Assembly (NCBI GenBank): GCA_964439135.1 | Contig: CAYTNN010000053.1 | Coordinates: 1 to 22,583 of the forward strand | Reading direction: 5' to 3' | Origin: JAFGPJ01 sp964439135 | Lineage (GTDB): Bacteria > Planctomycetota > Phycisphaerae > Sedimentisphaerales > Anaerobacaceae | Length of the DNA stretch: 22,583 nucleotides | Shown here: positions 6,176 to 11,648 of the stretch, piece by piece | Layout: every line of letters starts with the position of its first letter | Numbering within the stretch: position 1 is the stretch's first letter | Translations under genes and position numbers: made by a program | The notes under the pieces: generated by a model | What the model was told of the DNA's origin: nothing | Database searches by the model: none | What the model saw: only the letters and a program-made list of their open reading frames with translations

Positions 6176-7369
6176 TCATCCTAAAAGCTCATCCTTACCA
6201 AGCCAACCGATGCAGGTGGCAGCCCTTCGGCGTACTTCCTCGTCCTCATCGGAAAGCATACCTCTCAGTGCCAGGGCACTTCCTGTCCCGGCTAAATGGT
6301 ATAAACCCCACACAACAGCCAGCCGGACCGAACTTGCCTCGTCCGTCAAGGCACGCTCAATAGCAGGTAGTGCTTTGGTCATATCTAATGCTACCAAGGC
6401 CTTGATACACTCTTGTCGCACCTGTGCCGATGAATCACAAGCCATCTGGGCAGCAAGAGCTTTGACTGACAACTCATGGCGAATTCCAGCCATTGTTTTG
6501 ACGGCATCTACTCGCACGGTGGCGTCCTGACGGGCAATATCAGAAAGAGCGCTTGAAAAAATTATTTTGTCAGTCACATTAGGAAAAATAGCTGCTTGTA
6601 CATCCTCATCCGTCACCGCGACAGGGGCCGATATCTCCTCCTCAACTGCCTTTTGAGATGGTTGTTCTTCGGTTTTCACATTTAGTTCCTCAACTGATTG
6701 AGCAACGGTTGGTTCTATCGCAGATTTGACCTCTTCTTTAGTCGATACCACCCTAACTTTTTCCACAGCTTGATGGGAGAGCTCAATCTCTTCTATCCCC
6801 ATAGTATTGAGGTCGGATGATGGCTGAGACATTGTGTCTTCCTCCTCTTTGCGAGGCTTTTCTAACTGATACCGGGCTGCGGCAAGGTCGGATTCCAATG
6901 CAGCTACCCGCGTTTTCACCTCATTTTCCCTGGCCGCTGCCTCGCTATCCTCATTTTTCGCCTGCTCCAGATCAGAGAGTAACGATTCCTTCTCTGCTTT
7001 TAGCTCCTCCAACTGCGAAGCCAGTTTAGACTGTGCCTTCTTAGCATTACTCCAGGTTTTTTTCAACTCACGCTGGGCTGCGGCCAGATCCGATTCCAGC
7101 GCTGCAATTAGAGCCTTGGATGCCTTTTTACGCTCCGTTTCCTGCTCGTCCTTTGATTCGAGGGCAGATGCTTGGGATGTGGTCCTGCTCTTTTTGCCTC
7201 TTGTTGGCTTTAAAGGCCGCTTAAGCCAATCCTTCGTCGTTGTAACAGTCTTAACGCCATAGCCAGCAAGTTTCTTGCTAATGACTACTGATGTTCCAGC
7301 AACAACACCTACCTGCTTGGATACTGTACAAACTATTCCTGAAGACTCTTTATCATAATTGTCGCGCAT
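6176..7369 (-). CDS. Coiled-coil and HEAT-repeat protein with N-terminal hydrophobic module
   Basis: This 397-residue protein is read from ATG 7369 (GGGAG 12 nt upstream); TTG 7381 is an in-frame alternative. Residues about 8-35 carry SKQVGVVAGTSVVISKKLAG, a weakly hydrophobic Gly/Val-rich segment. It is also found at the start of the 7574-7888 protein. A basic patch (RPLKPTRGKK) and a coiled coil (about 65-185) follow, then an acidic linker. The last ~130 residues are HEAT/PBS-lyase-like helical repeats: DATVRVDAVKTMAGI, SAQVRQECIKALVAL, SSVRLAVVWGLYHLA and EEVRRRAATCIGWLG. HEAT repeats are protein-binding surfaces, so this is a likely adaptor between a membrane or filament and other proteins. 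Confidence 0.85.
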   Translation of the reverse strand: MRDNYDKESSGIVCTVSKQVGVVAGTSVVISKKLAGYGVKTVTTTKDWLKRPLKPTRGKKSRTTSQASALESKDEQETERKKASKALIAALESDLAAAQRELKKTWSNAKKAQSKLASQLEELKAEKESLLSDLEQAKNEDSEAAARENEVKTRVAALESDLAAARYQLEKPRKEEEDTMSQPSSDLNTMGIEEIELSHQAVEKVRVVSTKEEVKSAIEPTVAQSVEELNVKTEEQPSQKAVEEEISAPVAVTDEDVQAAIFPNVTDKIIFSSALSDIARQDATVRVDAVKTMAGIRHELSVKALAAQMACDSSAQVRQECIKALVALDMTKALPAIERALTDEASSVRLAVVWGLYHLAGTGSALALRGMLSDEDEEVRRRAATCIGWLGKDELLG

Positions 7370-7573
7370 TATTGTCTTCAACTCCCTTTAAACGACCTTG
7401 AGAATTTGCAGCTTGATGTCCATATCAACCGCCTTTTTCAGACTCGCATAAACTGTTCCATATGATCAGTTTAATATCAGACTATCCTGGGAACGGCTCG
7501 ATCCTTCACTCTTTACTGTCATCTTTGTTTTGCGGCGTGTCGTCTTTTCTTAGGTGTTGCGCCTTTCTTCTTT

Positions 7574-7888
7574 TTAGCTGGAGATTGATTTCTTTTCGGA
7601 TGCCTCGCTCTTAGCGGATGAGCCTGTTCCTTTTCGTTTTACCACTTTTTTCTTTTTCTTTTTTGTTTTGGGTACTTTTGCCTCTGTCTTGCGAACCGCT
7701 TTCTTCTTTCTTTGGCTCCGAGCCTGCATAGTTTTTTTCTTAGGCTTGTCCGACGGATCCTTGCTTGATGGCGTTACCGAGCCAATGATTCGCTTACCAG
7801 TAACCACTGCGGTTCCGACCAAAACACCAGCAAATTTGGATATTGACCCAACAACGTTTGAAGGCTCGTCATTCTGTGGAGTAGTCAT
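7574..7888 (-). CDS. Lysine-rich protein with N-terminal Gly/Val module, possibly frameshifted at 3' end
   Basis: This 104-residue protein starts at ATG 7888 with GGAG eight nt upstream. Residues about 10-36 (VGSISKFAGVLVGTAVVTGK) match the N-terminal module of the 6176-7369 protein. From about residue 40 the chain is almost all Lys, Arg, Ser and Thr (PKTKKKKKKVVKRKG), resembling histone-H1-like tails. After the stop, the neighbouring frame continues a similar composition, SPAKKKKGATPKKRRHAAK, down to a TGA at 7519-7521, so a one-base frameshift is plausible. The strongly basic tail could bind nucleic acid, lipid headgroups, or the acidic repeat protein at 9431. The function is unknown. Confidence 0.75.
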   Translation of the reverse strand: MTTPQNDEPSNVVGSISKFAGVLVGTAVVTGKRIIGSVTPSSKDPSDKPKKKTMQARSQRKKKAVRKTEAKVPKTKKKKKKVVKRKGTGSSAKSEASEKKSISS

Positions 7889-7978
7889 ATTCCAATCTCC
7901 TTCATCCAGGCTTTATTCGTATTCTGCGCCTTCCCTTATCGTTTTGGTTCCGGGGGTGTTGCGCAGTATTCAATAATG

Positions 7979-8179
7979 TCAGACGCTTGGTTCCGCGGCC
8001 TGCTGGGACTGCATGGCATTGTCATATCCCTTTTTGAAAGCTTCCTTTATTCCTGATGTTATCTCACAGGTCTTGGCATATACATTATTCATAGAATTCG
8101 GGTACTTTTTGCGAATAACTTCTGCACTAACAGCACCGACAAATATTCCACCTATCAGGATTCCCAGGCTCTTAACCAT
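7979..8179 (-). CDS. Tiny single-span membrane protein
   Basis: This 66-residue protein is read from ATG 8179, which has GGAAGGA six nt upstream. A longer reading from TTG 8209 is less likely. Residues 3-20 (KSLGILIGGIFVGAVSAE) form one membrane span. The remainder is a charged amphipathic helix with KKYPNSMNNVYAKTCE. The architecture (one N-terminal span, then a cytoplasmic helix) is like YtxH-type proteins and some small magnetosome membrane proteins, but I cannot assign a family. The next gene upstream, 8224-8424, has the same layout and is co-directional with a 44-nt gap. Confidence 0.75.
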   Translation of the reverse strand: MVKSLGILIGGIFVGAVSAEVIRKKYPNSMNNVYAKTCEITSGIKEAFKKGYDNAMQSQQAAEPSV

Positions 8180-8223
8180 AATATTTCCTTCCCTTTTTCT
8201 TTCTGGCAAAACAAATTTGTTCT

Positions 8224-8424
8224 TTACTCTTCTTTTGTTTTTTTATCATTAGAATCTGATGAATACGCTGAATCCACAAAGCGCCTCGCGGCATCTTCGA
8301 TTTTCTCAATAATGTCAGGTCTCTTTACGTGGAGAAACTCGGTTCCAGTCGCTCCGAGGGCCACACCCAATAATGCCATTCCGACTAATACCATTTTCGG
8401 TTTATCTCCTAATTTGACATCCAT
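8224..8424 (-). CDS. Tiny single-span membrane protein, similar layout to its neighbour
   Basis: This 66-residue protein is read from ATG 8424, which lacks a clear ribosome binding site. An internal ATG at codon 11, preceded by AGGAG at 11 nt, is an alternative. Residues about 11-28 (MVLVGMALLGVALGATGT) are the membrane span; VKRPDIIEKIEDAARRF is an amphipathic helix and the tail is charged. With the 7979 gene it could provide membrane anchors for the scaffold proteins encoded downstream on the same strand. The 5' leader contains two hairpins (8454-8549), one followed by seven Ts. Confidence 0.7.
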   Translation of the reverse strand: MDVKLGDKPKMVLVGMALLGVALGATGTEFLHVKRPDIIEKIEDAARRFVDSAYSSDSNDKKTKEE

Positions 8425-8453
8425 CAATTGTTATGAATTAGCACCATAAAAAA

Positions 8454-8549
8454 ACCGGCCTGCCATCCCTTTGGATAACCAGCCTGGTTGGATCTTCTTG
8501 GGCTGCTTTTATTGGACTCAGGGAAACTTTAACAAACTTCTGCAGTCCA
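8454..8549 (-). promoter_or_regulatory. Structured leader with terminator-like hairpin before the small membrane protein genes
   Basis: On the minus strand a distal hairpin TGGACT/AGTCCA (8544-8549 and 8513-8518) is followed by a hairpin ACCAGGCTG/CAGGCCGGT (one mismatch and a wobble; 8480-8488 and 8454-8462). Seven Ts follow (8448-8454). The second has the form of an intrinsic terminator but lies only ~25 nt upstream of ATG 8424. No minus-strand gene lies behind it, so it looks more like an attenuator or riboswitch expression platform than an end-of-gene terminator. I could not match it to a known riboswitch. Confidence 0.45.
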
Positions 8550-8962
8550 TTGCTGGTATTACATCCATGTCCGATATCTGAGGCTCTCACTACTATTTGC
8601 GATAAACCGCGAGACAGGAAATCTCATACATCAATGAATAGCGCAGTATTACTTACTGAGCTGCTAATTTCGCAAAAACACTTTTACGATATTATATGGG
8701 TCTCCAACTGCTTCGCCAATTTTATTTTCTTAAAACACGTTTTGCGTTACTTTATTTTCTGCAAAGAGCTTAACTGCTATATCAAGTTTTCATTTTCACC
8801 TTGGATTCTACGTAGCCCCGCGGCGTATGTCAAACAGAATTACGCTCTTCCCAAAAATTGTTTTCCCATAAATCAGACATACTCTATTGTTCGCAAGACG
8901 CTTTCAACAGCCTTTTGTTACTAATGTACTATAGGTATTATCGGGAGAAAAGGGCTATTTTC
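8550..8962. other. Intergenic stretch with nothing recognised
   Basis: This AT-rich stretch lies between the divergent minus block and the plus-strand genes. The open frames read as random sequence without ribosome binding sites or domain patterns. The promoter of the minus block should lie here, but no convincing -35/-10 pair was found. Confidence 0.4.
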
Positions 8963-9220
8963 ATGAAAAAAACGCAACTTATACACCTTGATGATTGGGA
9001 TTGTATTATGAAACAGGCTGAAAACGGGTGCTTTGACAAGGGAAAACCGGACAATGTAGTCCTTTCACTCTGTCCCCATTACGGGATTTCCTTGCTAATA
9101 CGAGTTATTCTGCCCCTGAGCCCCACATCGATACTCCCGCTCTTGTGGGTCATCTATTTGAGTCGCTCCCTTAACATCGGAGCGACAGGTTCCCTCGTTC
9201 CACACAGAAGCCTGAATTAG
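8963..9220 (+). pseudogene. Short ORF, possible decayed tyrosine-recombinase remnant
   Basis: An 85-codon frame begins at ATG 8963 with AGGG eight nt upstream. The first 40 residues look protein-like: LIHLDDWDCIMKQAENGC and then DNVVLSLCPHYGI. Tyrosine recombinases often have a similar helix pair before the catalytic Arg (LL..LLY.TGLR.SE.L.L). After this the frame loses sense, while another frame shows HIDTPALV and later GLRHLHDGLHPSSKQVTLEF, as expected after frameshifts. The catalytic Arg/His/Tyr set cannot be shown. A recombinase would fit the tRNA-associated borders, but this reading is weak and the ORF may be something else. Confidence 0.25.
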
Positions 9221-9307
9221 GTTTACGCCACCTTCATGACGGACTCCACCCAAGTAGTAAGCAGGTTACTCTTGAATTTGTCCCAGATTAAGGGCTACCG
9301 CCCGGTT

Positions 9308-9403
9308 TTGACGTCAGTGGTAAACACACCTGAAACTGTTGCTTTCCTCAAGAATCTGTAGCCGAGGATATTGTCTTAAGCAGAGTCAATATATTGCCGA
9401 ATA
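9308..9403 (+). repeat. Dispersed promoter module, copy C (short)
   Basis: About 95 bp resemble the downstream part of modules A (10873-11032) and B (4747-4911): a GACGTCA...AACACACCTGAAACTG segment and the sigma-28-like site GTCTTAAGCAGAGTCAATAT. The upstream CTCGAC-T7 part is missing. Confidence 0.6.
9377..9403 (+). promoter_or_regulatory. Sigma-28-like promoter of the CBS/acidic-repeat gene
   Basis: TAAG (9377-9380), a 15-nt spacer and GCCGAATA (9396-9403) are close to TAAA-N15-GCCGATAA. The predicted transcript start near 9410 gives a 20-nt leader to ATG 9431. Confidence 0.6.
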
Positions 9404-9430
9404 ACTGACAGCTATAATATTGTCAAAATA

Positions 9431-10828
9431 ATGAGCGAATTACAATATAAGATGAAAGCAAAACGCCGTTACTATCCTACAGAAACAGTTGAGGCACTTT
9501 TCACAACTGCGGTTGCCAAGATTAAGGCTGATGCCGACAAGGCAATTGCTAAGCAGAAGGCCATGTCGGAAACAGAGGTTGTCTCAGTAAAAGCGGAGGT
9601 AGAGGCTAATACCAAAGAACCCATACTTGAGCATAAAGTAGAGCCGGAAACCGAATCTTCCGATCAGGCAGGCACCAATGAGACAAAGTCGGAGGCCGAA
9701 GCAGTCTCCCAAAAAGAAACCGAAGAAACGCTTGAGAGCGAAGCTGAGCAGGAGGTTGAGGCCGAGGGATCTGAACAAAAACCAGAGGGTGAGCAACCAA
9801 AGGATGAAGAAGAAATCGAAGGTAACACGGTAGAAGACCGCATCCAGGACGAGGAGAAGATTCAGGAGGCCGAAGCAGTTTCCCAAAAAGAAACCGAAGA
9901 GACGCATGAGGGCAAAGCTGAGCGAGAGGCTGAGGTCGAAGGATCTGAACAAAAACCAGAGGGTGAGGAACCAAAGGCTGAAGAAGAAATTGAAGGTAAC
10001 ACGGTAGAAGAGCACATCCAGGGCGGGGAGGAGCTTCAGGAAGCCGAAGCAGTCTCTCAAAAAGAAACCGAAGAGACGCTTGAGAGCGAAGCTGAGCAGG
10101 GGGCTGAAGCCGCTGAACAAAAAGCAGAGGATGCTAACACAGCCTTTGAAGATGTAGCTGAAGAAATAAAAGTAGAGATAAAGGCTGAAAGCCAAGAACC
10201 AGCCGCGGGCGAAGTTTCCAAGAGCATTCGACAAATGGCTCAGTCGCAGTCAAATCAGCCGAGAGAGCAGTGGCTGGCAGGTTTCGGTTTATGTGCAAAA
10301 GACGTTATGCTAAAAGAGTTTGTGTGGGGAAGTCCTGAAGATAGCGTCCAACAGGCGATTAGAAAAATGCAGCAGTCTGATAGCGGCTATTTGATGGTGG
10401 GCATAGATGGTGTGTTGGTAGGTATTGTGTCGAATTCCAATATAACAGGGGCACTCAGTCCCTACCTTCGCCCGGTATTTGCGAAGTGGCGGCGGCCGCT
10501 GGATGATGCAACGCTTCAAATCAGGATCAAGTGGATAATGAGCAGGCCAGTGCATACCGTAAAACCGAAGACACCTCTTGCGAACGTAATGGAGAATATG
10601 TGCCGATATGGCGTGCTGTGTTTACCTGTGGTAGATCAACAAGGCAAAGTTCAGGGTTTAGTAACAGATACCGATATCTTCAAAGTATTACTGGAGCTAA
10701 AAAGCAGTCCAGGCATCTCGGCATCAGGTAATGAACACAAGGAACAATCCGCATCTGACCATTTTTCCGACCACAGGGAGATTGAGTCCACACCAACGAT
10801 GGAACCCGACCTAGTCGCTTCCGTATGA
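9431..10828 (+). CDS. CBS-pair protein with long acidic repeat domain
   Basis: This is a 465-residue protein. Residues 1-60 are a basic-to-mixed helical head. About 85-270 is a Glu-rich low-complexity region of 58-residue repeats (EAVSQKETEETLESEAEQ and variants). About 287-430 holds two CBS domains: KDVMLKEFVWGSPEDSVQQA with GYLMVGIDGVLVGIVSNSNI, then WIMSRPVHTVKPKTPL with GVLCLPVVDQQGKVQGLV and TDTDIF. CBS pairs bind adenine nucleotides in many proteins and act as energy sensors. The acidic repeat recalls MamJ, the acidic repetitive linker between MamK filament and magnetosome, but sequence homology is not claimed. No ribosome binding site is visible before ATG 9431. A monocistronic unit is likely, because another promoter module follows. 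Confidence 0.88.
   Translation: MSELQYKMKAKRRYYPTETVEALFTTAVAKIKADADKAIAKQKAMSETEVVSVKAEVEANTKEPILEHKVEPETESSDQAGTNETKSEAEAVSQKETEETLESEAEQEVEAEGSEQKPEGEQPKDEEEIEGNTVEDRIQDEEKIQEAEAVSQKETEETHEGKAEREAEVEGSEQKPEGEEPKAEEEIEGNTVEEHIQGGEELQEAEAVSQKETEETLESEAEQGAEAAEQKAEDANTAFEDVAEEIKVEIKAESQEPAAGEVSKSIRQMAQSQSNQPREQWLAGFGLCAKDVMLKEFVWGSPEDSVQQAIRKMQQSDSGYLMVGIDGVLVGIVSNSNITGALSPYLRPVFAKWRRPLDDATLQIRIKWIMSRPVHTVKPKTPLANVMENMCRYGVLCLPVVDQQGKVQGLVTDTDIFKVLLELKSSPGISASGNEHKEQSASDHFSDHREIESTPTMEPDLVASV
9692..10120 (+). repeat. 174-bp in-frame tandem repeat, about 2.5 copies
   Basis: Copies start at 9692, 9866 and 10040, each opening with a GA(G/A)GCCGAAGCAGT segment. The period is exactly 174 bp (58 codons). 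The third copy is partial. This encodes the acidic repeat of the CBS protein. Confidence 0.85.
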
Positions 10829-10872
10829 TTGCGGAAACTTAAGCCAATCTTGAATGACAAGGTATACTTAAT

Positions 10873-11032
10873 CTGTCGTTCTCGACTTTTTTTCTCATCA
10901 TAGCGATAACATCAGAATATTGACCGATAACATACAGCCTTCCTGGCAGTAAAAACATCTGAAATTTTATCTTTCCTTAAAAATATGCTGGTGGGAGTGT
11001 TGTCTTAAGTAGAGTAAGAATATTGCCGAATG
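10873..11032 (+). repeat. Dispersed promoter module, copy A
   Basis: 160 bp align with 4747-4911 on the other strand. Order: weak GTCG/CGAC hairpin with T7 (10875-10893), a TCATCATAGCGATAA segment, an ACATCTGAAATTTTATC segment, then the sigma-28-like site. In both copies the module follows the end of one gene and precedes the next, so it may combine termination and initiation. Confidence 0.75.
11006..11032 (+). promoter_or_regulatory. Sigma-28-like promoter of the signalling/coiled-coil operon
   Basis: TAAG (11006-11009), a 15-nt spacer and GCCGAATG (11025-11032). The leader to ATG 11143 would be about 100 nt, as for the site at 4747. Six plus-strand genes follow with short gaps. Confidence 0.6.
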
Positions 11033-11142
11033 TAGGGATATTGTCGAATAGGTGATGTCCTTCTGTTTCTTGAAGTAGGCTCATTCGATAAATTGTTGAC
11101 AATGATTGATGCTGCCTCCATTAGTGTTGGAGCAAGCGAATA

Positions 11143-11640
11143 ATGAATGCTTCTGAAATTATAGATGATAGATTTAGAGTACTGGATCATATGCCTGTGG
11201 GCGTATATGTGATAGATAAAGACTATATAGTCCGGTTCTGGAACAACTGCATGGAAGACTGGACTGGAATTCATAAAGACTATATCAAAGGCGATGATCT
11301 TGGCAATAATTTCCCTTCCTTTAATGAATCCAGGTACCGCAGTCGAATTGAAAGCGTATTCAATGGTGGCCCACCGATTATTCTTTCAGCTCGGCTGCAC
11401 AAGGATATTTTTCCTTCACCTCTACCGAACGGTGAATTAAGAATCCTCAACACTACTGTTACTGATGTGCCGGCGTCTGACGGAAATAGCTACGATGCCC
11501 TCTTTGTTGCAGAGGACATCACCGAACGTAAACGGTCGGAAGAAGCTTCAATCCGGGCCAAGAAAGAGGTTAAAGAGGCCAACCGTAAACTTGAACAAGC
11601 TGTTGAGCATGCAAATATGCTGGCACTGGCCCTTAATTAA
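11143..11640 (+). CDS. PAS-only sensor protein
   Basis: This 165-residue protein starts at ATG 11143 with GGAG ten nt upstream. One PAS domain fills about residues 8-128: MPVGVYVIDKDYIVRFWNN at the start, then a core with LNTTVTDVP and the closing FVAEDITERKRSEE. A helical linker (RAKKEVKEANRKLEQAVEHA) follows and the protein ends. The linker is almost the same as that before the histidine box of the next protein, including at DNA level (11593-11622 versus 12483-12512). It therefore looks like a partial copy of a kinase truncated before the DHp domain, now either a dominant partner that pairs with the kinase coil or a stand-alone sensor. The stop is eight nt before the kinase start. Confidence 0.85.
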   Translation: MNASEIIDDRFRVLDHMPVGVYVIDKDYIVRFWNNCMEDWTGIHKDYIKGDDLGNNFPSFNESRYRSRIESVFNGGPPIILSARLHKDIFPSPLPNGELRILNTTVTDVPASDGNSYDALFVAEDITERKRSEEASIRAKKEVKEANRKLEQAVEHANMLALALN

Positions 11641-11648
11641 GGTACAAG

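Noticed and set aside
8448..8549. Cyclic di-GMP (GEMM) or other known riboswitch
   Set aside because: The characteristic conserved stretches of the GEMM aptamer were not found, and I could not fit another known class.
8550..8924. 124-codon plus-strand frame
   Set aside because: It has no ribosome binding site and no domain pattern, and the composition is that of random AT-rich sequence.
9584..10234. Long minus-strand frame that looks like a Phe/Leu-rich membrane protein opposite the acidic repeat
   Set aside because: The antisense of Glu/Lys-rich codons gives Phe/Leu-rich frames; the plus-strand gene has CBS domains and a promoter.
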